NCBI GenBank assembly: GCA_964517125.1
Contig: CAZFBD010000017.1
Location: 1-64,000, forward strand
DNA length: 64,000 bases
Direction of reading: 5' to 3'
Source of the DNA: SHLQ01 sp964517125
Lineage (GTDB): Bacteria > Actinomycetota > Acidimicrobiia > Acidimicrobiales > SHLQ01
Below are positions 8,257 through 16,754 of the stretch, in pieces. The translations under genes and the position numbers were made by a program. The notes below the pieces were generated by a model. It was not told the origin of the DNA, ran no database searches, and was given only the letters and a program-made list of their open reading frames with translations. Positions within the stretch are counted from its first letter, which is position 1. The number at the start of each line of letters is the position of its first letter.

Positions 8257-9198
8257 GTGCACTTTGCAGTGGAGTCCTGGGATCCGGACTACGGCACCGG
8301 AGGCGATTCCGACGCGCTCGACGCCTCGACCGACGTCGTCAACCCTGATCTGGAGATGCCGACGACAAGCTGGGCTCCAATCACACCCGAAACCCGACCG
8401 ACGCCCGGCACCATCTGGTTCGTCGACGGCGTCCGCCGAATCGACGCTCGGATCTGGGTGACCGATGACGGCCTGGTCCTTCCGGGATCCTGCGCAACCG
8501 TCGCTGCCGGCGCCGTTGCGTGCAGTGGATCGAGGGCCGAGGTCATCGGTGCCCGTGTGCAGCGCGGCGTCTTCACCCCACCGGCCGACTCGGTCGGCCC
8601 CATCGTGACCGAACACGGCACCTATGAGCACTTCCCCGTCCCTACAGGTTCACCTGAAGACCTGTACCTGGGCATTCACGAGCTGATGACCGACCTGGAA
8701 ACCGAGATCGTTCCAGCCGCCGGCGAAGACGACCTGATCGTTTTCGACGGGCCGCTTCGTGGCCGCCGTACTCCTCAGGCCGTCGGCCTGATCAAGACCC
8801 AGCACGTGCAGTATCTCGAGGACGAGCTCCAGCGGGTCGTGGGTGTTCTGGAAGCCGGACAACGTACGCCTCTGTTCCTCATTGGCAAGACGGGCTTCGC
8901 CAGATGGAGTTGGTATGTCCGCCTTCCTGGGCCGCGCACCCATGGCTGGGCAGGAATTGTGCGGTTGGAGTCTGCGGGCGACATCGACCTTCACGCTGCC
9001 ATCATGCTTGCGGACACGGTCACCGGTGCGCTGCCACGATTCGCCAGCGAACCCCACAAGGAGAGCCGGGCGCCGCAGAACCTGTACCCGATCAAGGGCC
9101 TCGAGAACGAGCTTCGCCGCCGGCTCGGCGATCAACGCCTACTCCAACGGGCGCTGCGCGCCGCTGCCAGGACCGCAAGCGATGCAGCCGTTTCCTGA
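8257..9198 (+). CDS. NurA-like 5'-3' nuclease
   Basis: In this 313-residue protein a small set of acidic motifs matches the NurA nuclease layout: FVDGVRRIDAR (Asp57), a Glu-rich helix near E150, LIVFDGPLRG (Asp164), AVGLIKTQH (Lys180), and a C-terminal SRAPQNLYPIKGLENELRR segment. NurA degrades DNA ends with HerA. Overall similarity is low and the call rests on the motifs plus position, three genes after herA-like, sbcD and sbcC. The start is GTG at 8257, preceded by a weak AGGACA. The 3' end overlaps the next gene by 17 nt. Confidence 0.7.
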   Translation: MHFAVESWDPDYGTGGDSDALDASTDVVNPDLEMPTTSWAPITPETRPTPGTIWFVDGVRRIDARIWVTDDGLVLPGSCATVAAGAVACSGSRAEVIGARVQRGVFTPPADSVGPIVTEHGTYEHFPVPTGSPEDLYLGIHELMTDLETEIVPAAGEDDLIVFDGPLRGRRTPQAVGLIKTQHVQYLEDELQRVVGVLEAGQRTPLFLIGKTGFARWSWYVRLPGPRTHGWAGIVRLESAGDIDLHAAIMLADTVTGALPRFASEPHKESRAPQNLYPIKGLENELRRRLGDQRLLQRALRAAARTASDAAVS

Positions 9199-9880
9199 GT
9201 TGGCGGCTGCCGGCCTGGAGCTTCAGGCGTCGATTGCGCTCCGAGACCTCCCGAACGCTGCAGTCCGTGCCCTGTGGGCCGACGGTGTCGACACCCAGCC
9301 CCACTCCCACCTCGTCCTGCTTGGGCAACGGGGCACGCGGCTGTGGGATGCCAGCGTCCGCCACAACCTGGATGCGCCCGATCCGTTCGACGACACGGTC
9401 CGACAACTCGTCGAATCCTGGTTTGCCGAACATGCACCGCACGCGGCGCTCACGATCGTGTATCCCGGGTCGGTCATGGTGCCGCTGGGGCAACTGGCGT
9501 CGTTCGTTGGTTGGGGTGAACCATCGCCACTGGGAATCACCATTCATCCGATCCACGGATTGTGGATTGCGCACCGCCTTGCGTTCCTGTGTGACCTTGA
9601 TCTGCAGTTCGAGCCCGAGCACCTGCCATCGCCGTGCCTCACCTGCGTGGACAGCCCGTGCGTTTCGGCGTGTCCTGTCGATGCCGTGAGCGTGGAGCGA
9701 CCGTTCGATCTCCGGACGTGCGCCGAGCATCGGGCACCAGAGGGTTCGTCGTGCGGTCGTTCGTGTGCAGCCCGCGAGGCGTGCCCGGTGTCGGCCGACC
9801 TTCGGTATGGCCCGGAGCAGATGGCCCATCACTATGCGAGCGGCCTGTCCTCCATCCGCAGCTGGCTGGCGGGCGCCTGA
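9182..9880 (+). CDS. 4Fe-4S ferredoxin-type protein
   Basis: The 232-residue protein carries Cys-rich stretches in its C-terminal third: SPCLTCVDSPCVSACPVDAV, then a further group CGRSCAAREACP. The Cys spacing with CP implies at least one 4Fe-4S cluster. The N-terminal part resembles a cobalamin- or reductase-type fold as in QueG-like proteins (LASFVGWGEPSPLGITIHP), but it is too short for epoxyqueuosine reductase. It overlaps the end of the NurA-like gene by 17 nt, so it belongs to that operon. Its redox partner is unknown. The FMN-oxidase-like protein upstream is a candidate. Confidence 0.7.
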   Translation: MQPFPELAAAGLELQASIALRDLPNAAVRALWADGVDTQPHSHLVLLGQRGTRLWDASVRHNLDAPDPFDDTVRQLVESWFAEHAPHAALTIVYPGSVMVPLGQLASFVGWGEPSPLGITIHPIHGLWIAHRLAFLCDLDLQFEPEHLPSPCLTCVDSPCVSACPVDAVSVERPFDLRTCAEHRAPEGSSCGRSCAAREACPVSADLRYGPEQMAHHYASGLSSIRSWLAGA

Positions 9881-9948
9881 GCAGCAAATTCCGCCAATGA
9901 ACGCGCAATGCAGCGACCGTTTGCAGAGACCATCGCTATCGTGGATGG

Positions 9949-12936
9949 GTGGTCCAGTCATCCCCCCCGCTCAGCGACCTGGTCGTCACCTGGCTCGCCC
10001 CAGGTTTCGGCGTGTGGAACCGGCGACCCGACGCCACCTATGGCGACGTCGTCAGCCTTTGTGAGCGGGCACTCGGCTCGCCCATCCGTCCCTATCTCTC
10101 CGACCGAGCGAACGGCCGCACGCTGACCCCGGCGGCCACGGAAGCGATCGGCCAGCCCCAGATCACCCCGCTCGAAGTGGACCCCGACGGCCTCGCCGCA
10201 GTGCTGCTCCACCGGTCGCCGTCGAAGACCTGGTCGGCCTCGCTCACCTGGCTGCACCACGCCACCCGCCTCGCCTCGGAAATCGCGGCATCGGGTCGGA
10301 TCCTTCCCACCCTGCAGACCTCGGGCCTTCGGTGGGAGGCCGGTTGGAACGTCCTCACCGATGACGCCGTGGGAACAGCGTTGAACGATCTGGCCAACGC
10401 CGCACCTCCGGTCATCTGGGCGCTCGACGACCGGCCACCGCTCACCCAAACCTCAGAGCTGGTCCGACTGCTCGTCGACGGCCTGTGTCGAAGCACCCTG
10501 TCCGAGCTCGACTGGCGGCCGCCGCTCCCCCGCGCCCGGTCGTCGGCCGTCGTTGCGCTCCGGCGAATCACCACCGCGATCTCCGCCCGCGACTCGGTGT
10601 TCATCGGCGACACACCTGCGCACGAGACCGCGTTCGCCGAGTGGGCCACTGCGCTGTCCGAAGTCGAGAGCATCATCGAAGGGGCCCCCGACGTCACCTT
10701 CCGGGGTCGGCTCATGCCGCCCGCACCCAGCGAATCCGACGACACCTGGACGCTGCTGTTCGAGGTCGTCAACCGTGCCGGAGCGGCGGTCAGCTTCAGC
10801 GATGTCTGGGGCGAGACACCCGCAGCAGCCGAGTTCGCCGACGGCGCGTCGCTCATTCCACTCCGAATACGAATGACACAGCTCCTGGACCGACTCGTCG
10901 CCCAGCTCGCCATGTTCATGCCACTGTCGGACGAGCTCGAACCAGCGGGGATTCAGCTGCCCGTCGCCGACGTCTCCGACCTGTTGACCGACTCGCTCGC
11001 CCTCTGTCGGCGGGCGGGGCTTCCCATCGTCACGCCGACCGACATGCTGCAGCGATCCGCTCGGCTCACCGCGCGGGCGTCTGCCCCAACCTTCTCCTCC
11101 TCCACCGGTCGAGGCATCGGCTCCACCATGGTCGACGTCGACTGGGGAGTGGCACTGGGCGACCTTTCGCTCACCCAGGAAGAACTCGAAGCGCTGGCCC
11201 AGTCGGCGGCCGACATCGTCGCCGTCCGCGGGCAGTGGATACAGATCGACCGTCGCGAGATCAACCAGGTGCTCCGCCGGCTGGACCATCAGCAGGAGCA
11301 TGCCAGCGAACTGAGCCCGGCCGAGCTGCTTCGCCAGTCGGTCGAAGCCCTCGATCAGAGCAACGGCGACGACGACCTCTCCGCCGACGGCTGGGTCGCC
11401 GAGCTTCTGGCCGGACTTCCCGACGACGAGTTGAAGGAAGCCCAGGAGCCACCCGGTTTCATTGGCGAACTGCGCCCGTACCAGCGCCGTGCCCTGAGCT
11501 GGTTGCAGTTCCTCGGACGTCTCGGCCTCGGTGGCTGCCTCGCCGACGACATGGGGCTCGGCAAAACGCCCACCGCGCTCGCCCACCTTCTGCAACGTTC
11601 CCTTGACCGCGTGCACAACGACGCACCGTCGCTCCCCCATCTCGTGATCTGCCCGCTGTCGGTCGTGGCCAACTGGGAAGCTGAGGCCGCCCGGTTCGCT
11701 CCCGAGCTGCGCGTGTTCATCGCTCACGGACCCGACCGTCCACGCGGCAAACACCTGCTGGAACAGGCGATGAAGCACGACGTCGTCATCACCACGTACG
11801 GCACGGCCTCGCGTGTCGCCGACGAGTTCGCCGCCATCGACTGGGACGTTGTGGTCTGCGACGAGGCCCAAGCCATCAAGAACCACCAGACCAATGCCGC
11901 CAAGACGGTCCGCAGCATTCGTTCCCAGCAGCGGATCGGTCTGACCGGTACGCCGGTCGAGAACCGGCTGACCGAGCTCTGGGCCATTCTCGACGCCATC
12001 AACCCGGGCATGCTCGGCGGCATCACCTGGTTCCGCGACACCTTCGCCTCACCAATCGAAACAACCAACGATGAAGAGGCCGTTCTGGCGCTTCGACGCC
12101 TGACGTCGCCGTTCGTCCTTCGGCGTTCGAAGGCCGACCGAAGCCTCGTGCCCGACCTTCCCGACAAGGTCGAACAGGTCGAATGGTCGAGCCTCTCCAC
12201 CGAACAGGCGGGCCTGTACCAGGCGATCGTCGACGACTTCCTCAAGACCGTTGCCGCCTCGACCGGCATGGAGCGTCGTGGACTGGTCCTGGCCACCCTC
12301 ACCAGGCTCAAGCAGCTGTGCAACCACCCGGCGCACTACCTCGGCGAACCAACCGTTGGGGACACGGGGCGCTCCGGGAAACTCGACCGTTTCGACGAAC
12401 TCATCGACGTGATCCTCGAGGCCGAAGAACAGGTCATCGTGTTCACGCAGTACCGCGAAATGGGAAAGCTGCTGTCGGCACATGTGAAGGCCCGCTCCGG
12501 GGTCGAGGCGCCCTTCCTGCACGGCGGAACCACACGAACGCAACGAGATCGCATGGTGCAGGACTTCCAAACGGGCGAAGGGCCACCGGTACAGCTCATC
12601 TCGCTACGAGCTGGCGGAACGGGCCTCAACCTCACCGCTGCCAGCCGAGTCATTCACTACGACCGTTGGTGGAACCCCGCCGTTGAGGATCAGGCCACCG
12701 ACCGTTCGTGGCGTATCGGACAGACCCAAACGGTGTTCGTTCACAAACTCGTGTGCCGGGGCACACTCGAGGAACGCATCGACGCGTTGCTTACCGAGAA
12801 GCGTCGTCTGGCCGAATCCGTGGTGGGCTCCGACGAGAGCTGGCTGACCGAGCTCTCCACCGACGAGCTCCGAGATCTGTTGGTGCTCGACACCTCGGCC
12901 ACCAACGTTCCCGATACCGAAGTGAGTGCCTGGTGA
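9949..12936 (+). CDS. SNF2/SWI-type DNA-dependent ATPase (HelZ/Rad54-like)
   Basis: The protein is 995 residues. About 490 N-terminal residues are a bacterial SNF2-associated region ending in GELRPYQRRALSWLQFL. The superfamily II motor follows: motif I DDMGLGKT, motif II DEAQ, motif III LTGTPVENRLTELW, motif V AGGTGLNLTAASRVIHYD and motif VI QATDRSWRIGQ. The motor moves along duplex DNA and probably remodels protein-DNA complexes or polymerase encounters. Start GTG at 9949. The stop overlaps the SWIM-protein start (GTGA), the usual actinobacterial pairing. Confidence 0.95.
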   Translation: MVQSSPPLSDLVVTWLAPGFGVWNRRPDATYGDVVSLCERALGSPIRPYLSDRANGRTLTPAATEAIGQPQITPLEVDPDGLAAVLLHRSPSKTWSASLTWLHHATRLASEIAASGRILPTLQTSGLRWEAGWNVLTDDAVGTALNDLANAAPPVIWALDDRPPLTQTSELVRLLVDGLCRSTLSELDWRPPLPRARSSAVVALRRITTAISARDSVFIGDTPAHETAFAEWATALSEVESIIEGAPDVTFRGRLMPPAPSESDDTWTLLFEVVNRAGAAVSFSDVWGETPAAAEFADGASLIPLRIRMTQLLDRLVAQLAMFMPLSDELEPAGIQLPVADVSDLLTDSLALCRRAGLPIVTPTDMLQRSARLTARASAPTFSSSTGRGIGSTMVDVDWGVALGDLSLTQEELEALAQSAADIVAVRGQWIQIDRREINQVLRRLDHQQEHASELSPAELLRQSVEALDQSNGDDDLSADGWVAELLAGLPDDELKEAQEPPGFIGELRPYQRRALSWLQFLGRLGLGGCLADDMGLGKTPTALAHLLQRSLDRVHNDAPSLPHLVICPLSVVANWEAEAARFAPELRVFIAHGPDRPRGKHLLEQAMKHDVVITTYGTASRVADEFAAIDWDVVVCDEAQAIKNHQTNAAKTVRSIRSQQRIGLTGTPVENRLTELWAILDAINPGMLGGITWFRDTFASPIETTNDEEAVLALRRLTSPFVLRRSKADRSLVPDLPDKVEQVEWSSLSTEQAGLYQAIVDDFLKTVAASTGMERRGLVLATLTRLKQLCNHPAHYLGEPTVGDTGRSGKLDRFDELIDVILEAEEQVIVFTQYREMGKLLSAHVKARSGVEAPFLHGGTTRTQRDRMVQDFQTGEGPPVQLISLRAGGTGLNLTAASRVIHYDRWWNPAVEDQATDRSWRIGQTQTVFVHKLVCRGTLEERIDALLTEKRRLAESVVGSDESWLTELSTDELRDLLVLDTSATNVPDTEVSAW

Positions 12937-13502
12937 GACGTCCACTCCGAAGCGACACCGCCCGGGCGCTGTCCAACCTGGCCATCGATCTCGGCGACCC
13001 GGGCCGAATGGCGCGGGCACGCAAGCTCCATCGATCAGGCTCGATCGGCGACATCTCGGTCGAGGCCGGCGAGTTGTCGACACTCGTCTATGGCAGCCAG
13101 CCCGACCCCTACCGGGTGGTGCTGTCGCTCAGCGCCGACCAGCGGATGGTGTGGGGCATTCCTGAGCCCGAGGCCATCACCAGCAGCTGCACGTGCCCCG
13201 ACGCCGATGCCATCTGCAAGCACGCGCTCGCCACCGTGCTGACCTTTGCCGAGGAGGTCGAGGCCGACTCTCGACTTCTCGACGAATTTCTCGGGCGTGG
13301 TGGCGCGGTCGCCACCGAGGATCCGGGTCAACGTCCCGACGCCGATCCCTTCTTCGAAGGCGCCATGCACGACGACCTCAACGTGGGGCCGTTCGAACCC
13401 ATGGAGCACCGGGCGTCGCCCACGATGCTCGTGGAGGCCACCGATGCGTGGCCCGTGTTCGTCGACGCGGTGAACGCAATCGGGCGGGAGCTCCGCCGCT
13501 AG
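12933..13502 (+). CDS. SWIM zinc-finger protein
   Basis: This 189-residue protein has a SWIM motif, C86-T-C88-PDADAI-C95-K-H97 (CxCx6CxH), which binds one zinc and usually mediates DNA or protein contacts. The N-terminal region (GRMARARKLHRSGSIGDISVEAGELS) is typical of SWIM proteins encoded beside SNF2 helicases. Translation starts with GTG inside the helicase stop codon, so the two are coupled and probably form a complex. The 3' end overlaps the following convergent gene through a shared CTAG (13499-13502). Confidence 0.9.
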   Translation: MRRPLRSDTARALSNLAIDLGDPGRMARARKLHRSGSIGDISVEAGELSTLVYGSQPDPYRVVLSLSADQRMVWGIPEPEAITSSCTCPDADAICKHALATVLTFAEEVEADSRLLDEFLGRGGAVATEDPGQRPDADPFFEGAMHDDLNVGPFEPMEHRASPTMLVEATDAWPVFVDAVNAIGRELRR

Positions 13503-13849
13503 CCCTCGTTCGCTGGTGGTGTGTCCGGGTCGACGAGCTCGTCGATCGCCGCCATGATCGCCGCACGGTCGCTCGAGTGCCCAACAAGCGTGGCACCCGC
13601 AGTGCTGCGCACGACCTCGGTTCTAACGCCTCGAAGGAGCAGCGAATCGCGGACGCGAAGCGCATCCTTGCCAGCGAGTTCGAACTCGATGCCATCGGGC
13701 CCGGATCGGAGCTCGGATACCCGGCGGTCACGCGCACCGGCAAGGCCGGCCCGAGAATTCGCCACCGAGCGGCGGTGCAGGGTTGGGGCGATCAGGAGCA
13801 CAACCACGCCCGCTCCCAACAGCAGCGCAAGAATCATCCAGGGTTGCAT
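13499..13849 (-). CDS. small single-span membrane protein, unknown
   Basis: The 116-residue protein opens with a hydrophobic helix (MILALLLGAGVVVLLIAP, residues 4-21) and then a soluble, charged domain of about 90 residues with a weak beta-alpha-beta look (DGIEFELAGKDALRVRDSLL, then GATLVGHSSDRAAIMAAIDEL). I do not recognise the family. The start ATG at 13849 places the hydrophobic helix right at the N-terminus. An upstream in-frame extension is coding shadow of the sulfotransferase region. The 7-nt gap to the upstream sulfotransferase gene suggests co-transcription. Confidence 0.6.
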   Translation of the reverse strand: MQPWMILALLLGAGVVVLLIAPTLHRRSVANSRAGLAGARDRRVSELRSGPDGIEFELAGKDALRVRDSLLLRGVRTEVVRSTAGATLVGHSSDRAAIMAAIDELVDPDTPPANEG

Positions 13850-13856
13850 GATCGTC

Positions 13857-14804
13857 CTATCGAATTCGGTACGGGGAGTTGCGGACCTGCTGTCGACGTT
13901 CATCATCGATGACGACACTGACCAGGTCCCCGGCCACGAGCTGGTGGCCGTCGGCGAGCGACAGTTCGAACCCGTACTGGCCGCTGAAGACGGTCCCGTT
14001 GGGGCGGGTGATGTCGGTGTGGAACCAGCGGGCGGCAGCGTCGACCGGTTCATCGTTCACGAACAGCTCGAGCGGCGGGTTCTCGTCGCGGTGGTGGTAG
14101 CGAAAGAACCCGGTCACGGTGCGGTCGGTGGACGACGTGATTCGCCCCATGAACGAATCCGCGCGTGAGAGTTCCAGGTAGTTGCTGTTGTCGACCTCGA
14201 TCGACTTGAGCGCACGGCGGCGGGTGCTCGGCGTGAGCTCCACCCCGCAGAAGTCGGCCATGGCACCGACGAGGCTCCGCACGTTCAGGAGCGACTTGTC
14301 GAACGAGAAGAGGAACATCGGGTGCTGGTGTTGCGCATCGATGAACTCGACGAGATCGGACATGAGTGCGATGGAGTCGCGCATGTCGGTGACCGGGTCC
14401 TTGAACATCGAAATCCGGTTCCGGTTCGCGATGGACAACAGGTCGCGCATGACAACGACGTAGTGCGGGTTGCGGAACGGGATCTCCTGCGGGTCGAGCG
14501 AGCGGAACACGTTCGGCCGCTTGAAACCCCACACCGGATTGGCAGCGTCATAGTCGGCCACGACCGCCCGCACATCGGTTGCGGTGCCGTCCTCGAACGC
14601 CGCAGCCAGGCGACGATCCTCGACCACCGGATTGTCGGCCTCATCCCCCATGGGGATGCCAAACGACGACAGGAGCTGCGCAACCATTGTCGTGCCGCCC
14701 CGAGCGAGACCAAGGACCACGAAGGTTCGTTCCGGTGGCTGCTCGTAGCCGTCGGGCACGAGGGTCATGAACCCGTCGTTGCTCAGATTCGATGTCTCAG
14801 GCAC
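13857..14804 (-). CDS. sulfotransferase-family P-loop protein
   Basis: This 315-residue protein has a 5'-phosphosulfate-binding-like loop, VVLGLARGGTTMVAQLL, near residue 30 and a 3'-phosphate-binding-like segment, VVMRDLLSIANRNRIS, near residue 118. That spacing fits PAPS-dependent sulfotransferases. The C-terminal 90 residues form a beta-rich extension (TGFFRYHHRDENPPLELFV) beyond the minimal fold. It probably transfers sulfate to a carbohydrate or lipid. The acceptor is unknown. The surface-polysaccharide genes elsewhere in the window make a polysaccharide acceptor possible. Confidence 0.75.
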   Translation of the reverse strand: MPETSNLSNDGFMTLVPDGYEQPPERTFVVLGLARGGTTMVAQLLSSFGIPMGDEADNPVVEDRRLAAAFEDGTATDVRAVVADYDAANPVWGFKRPNVFRSLDPQEIPFRNPHYVVVMRDLLSIANRNRISMFKDPVTDMRDSIALMSDLVEFIDAQHQHPMFLFSFDKSLLNVRSLVGAMADFCGVELTPSTRRRALKSIEVDNSNYLELSRADSFMGRITSSTDRTVTGFFRYHHRDENPPLELFVNDEPVDAAARWFHTDITRPNGTVFSGQYGFELSLADGHQLVAGDLVSVVIDDERRQQVRNSPYRIR

Positions 14805-14856
14805 GCAAACTCCTCACCGGCCGACGAGCGTACCAGCGGCCGGCGCGTGCCGAGGG

Positions 14857-15513
14857 CTACTGACCGGGGCGAATCAGTCCGTGTTCGTAGGCAAAGACGA
14901 CCGCTTGCACCCGGTCACGGAGGGCCAGCTTCGACAGCACGCTCGACACGTGAGTCTTGACCGTGGACTCGCCCACGAACAGGTTCTCTGCGATCTCGGC
15001 GTTGGAACGGCCTTTGGCGACTTCTTCGAGCACTTCGCGCTCTCGTTCGGTGAGCTGCTCAAGCTGTTCGGACCGCACGACCCCGGGCCCACCCGATGCG
15101 AATCGCTCGATCACCGCGCCGGTGACCGACGGATCGAGCAGCGAGTTGCCCTCGGCGACCGTCCGGATCGCAGCCACGAGATCTTCAGGCGGGGCCGTCT
15201 TCAGGAGAAAGCCGCTGGCTCCTGCACGAAGCGCATCGAACAGGTAGTCATCGCGTTGGAAGGTCGTCAGCACGAGTACGCGGGTCTGACATTCGGGGTC
15301 GAGCAGCAGCTGTTCGGTCGCAGCGATGCCGTCCATGTCCGGCATCTGCACATCCATCAGCACAAGATCGGGCCGTTGATCGTCCACCAGTCGGACCGCC
15401 TCTTCGCCGGTTTCCGCCTCGCCGACGATCTCCATGTCGTCGTGGGCCTCGAGCAGCAATCGGAACCCGGCCCGCAGCATCGCCTGGTCGTCGGCGAGCG
15501 CAATACGAATCAT
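14857..15513 (-). CDS. NarL/LuxR-family response regulator
   Basis: The 218-residue protein has a receiver domain with the acidic pocket ADD (8-9), phospho-acceptor Asp54 (LMDVQMPDMDG), a Thr switch (VLTTF) and Lys (FLLKTAPPEDL). The C-terminal LuxR helix-turn-helix reads LTEREREVLEEVAKGRSNAEIA, then STVKTHVSSVLSKL. It is the cognate regulator of the histidine kinase whose stop overlaps its start by 4 nt. Targets are unknown. The lipoprotein of the same operon is a likely one. Confidence 0.95.
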   Translation of the reverse strand: MIRIALADDQAMLRAGFRLLLEAHDDMEIVGEAETGEEAVRLVDDQRPDLVLMDVQMPDMDGIAATEQLLLDPECQTRVLVLTTFQRDDYLFDALRAGASGFLLKTAPPEDLVAAIRTVAEGNSLLDPSVTGAVIERFASGGPGVVRSEQLEQLTEREREVLEEVAKGRSNAEIAENLFVGESTVKTHVSSVLSKLALRDRVQAVVFAYEHGLIRPGQ

Positions 15514-16754
15514 GTTGGAAGTCCCTTCGGGGCGTCGATCGGAAGGTGTGCGGTAACCATCCAGCCGCCCGCATCGTCCGGGCCGGCAGTGACGGAGCCG
15601 CCGAGGAGGGCAGCACGCTCCCGCATGCCCAGGAGTCCGTGGCCGGTACCGTCGCCGGGCCGGGTGGGGCCCGAATTCTGCACCTCGATCTCGACATGAC
15701 CGTTGCGTCGCTCGACCCGAACGTCGACACGACGTGAATCGCTGTGCTTGATGGCGTTGGTCAACGACTCCTGGATGATCCGATATGCGGAGAGGTCCAC
15801 GGCGTCGGGAAGGTTGTGGAGCTCACCCTGAAGATCGGTGTGAACCTGCAGATCGGGAACACTCGTCATGAGCCGATCGAGCGCACGCAACGACGGGGTG
15901 GGCGAGCGATCTTCGGACTCGTCACTGTCGTCACCTCGGAGGAACCCGAGCAGCCGGTGAAGATCGTCGATTGCGGCACGGCCTGAGTCTTCGATCTGGG
16001 AGAGCGCAGGCGCAGCGGGACCGTCGGCCCCACTGAGTTGCCGCGCCACGCCAGCATGCACCGTCATGGTCGCCACATGATGGGCAACGACGTCGTGTAG
16101 TTCACGGGCGATCCGAACCCGCTCGTCGAGAACGGCCCGCTGCCGGGTGACATCGCGCTGTTCTTCGAGCTCCCGGTTCCGATCCACGAGCTCGGCTGCC
16201 TGCCGGTCCAGCCGGCGAGCCAGCAGCCCGGCCGCGATTGCGAGGACGCCGAACAACAACGATCGCGCCGTCGCCGTCAACGAGAACAGTTCAGATGACG
16301 CGGTTGCCGTGATGGACTCCAGCGTCTCCGAAGTCTGGTACGTGCGTATCGTCACCGCACCGGACACGAGCACGGTGAGCACGGCGGGAATGCGCCAGTC
16401 GGGCATCTTCCAGACCGACCAGAAGGCGGCGACCGCCAACATCAGCGCCCCAGCGAAGTCACTGTAGAGGAGCGGATAGAACCACGAGACCGCTATCACC
16501 GAGGTCGACACGAGCACCAGGGCCAGCAGCGGGCGCCGGTCGCGGACGATGAGCGAGGCGACGCCCAGCAGCGCCACGAGCAGGCCGACCTGAATGTTCT
16601 CGCTCGTCTTCCACAACCCCAGGGTGATCTGTCTTGACCCGGGACCGAGCTGCCGGAGTTCGTCGTCGAGCACCGCGTACTCGGCGATCCAGATGGCAGC
16701 GAGGACGACGACCAGTCCGATCTCCACGAGCCATTTGGGCACGGAGCGGGTCAT
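15510..16754 (-). CDS. membrane sensor histidine kinase (HisKA_3, NarL-type partner)
   Basis: The 414-residue protein has about five N-terminal transmembrane segments between residues 8 and 180 and a short coiled linker (AAELVDRNRELEEQRD). The dimerisation box is ARELHDVVAHHV with His220. The C-terminal HATPase has NAIKHS and the G-box GTGHGLLGMRER. There is no extracytoplasmic sensor domain, so it senses through the membrane or a partner protein. It is coupled by 4-nt overlaps to the lipoprotein upstream and the response regulator downstream. Confidence 0.95.
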   Translation of the reverse strand: MTRSVPKWLVEIGLVVVLAAIWIAEYAVLDDELRQLGPGSRQITLGLWKTSENIQVGLLVALLGVASLIVRDRRPLLALVLVSTSVIAVSWFYPLLYSDFAGALMLAVAAFWSVWKMPDWRIPAVLTVLVSGAVTIRTYQTSETLESITATASSELFSLTATARSLLFGVLAIAAGLLARRLDRQAAELVDRNRELEEQRDVTRQRAVLDERVRIARELHDVVAHHVATMTVHAGVARQLSGADGPAAPALSQIEDSGRAAIDDLHRLLGFLRGDDSDESEDRSPTPSLRALDRLMTSVPDLQVHTDLQGELHNLPDAVDLSAYRIIQESLTNAIKHSDSRRVDVRVERRNGHVEIEVQNSGPTRPGDGTGHGLLGMRERAALLGGSVTAGPDDAGGWMVTAHLPIDAPKGLPT

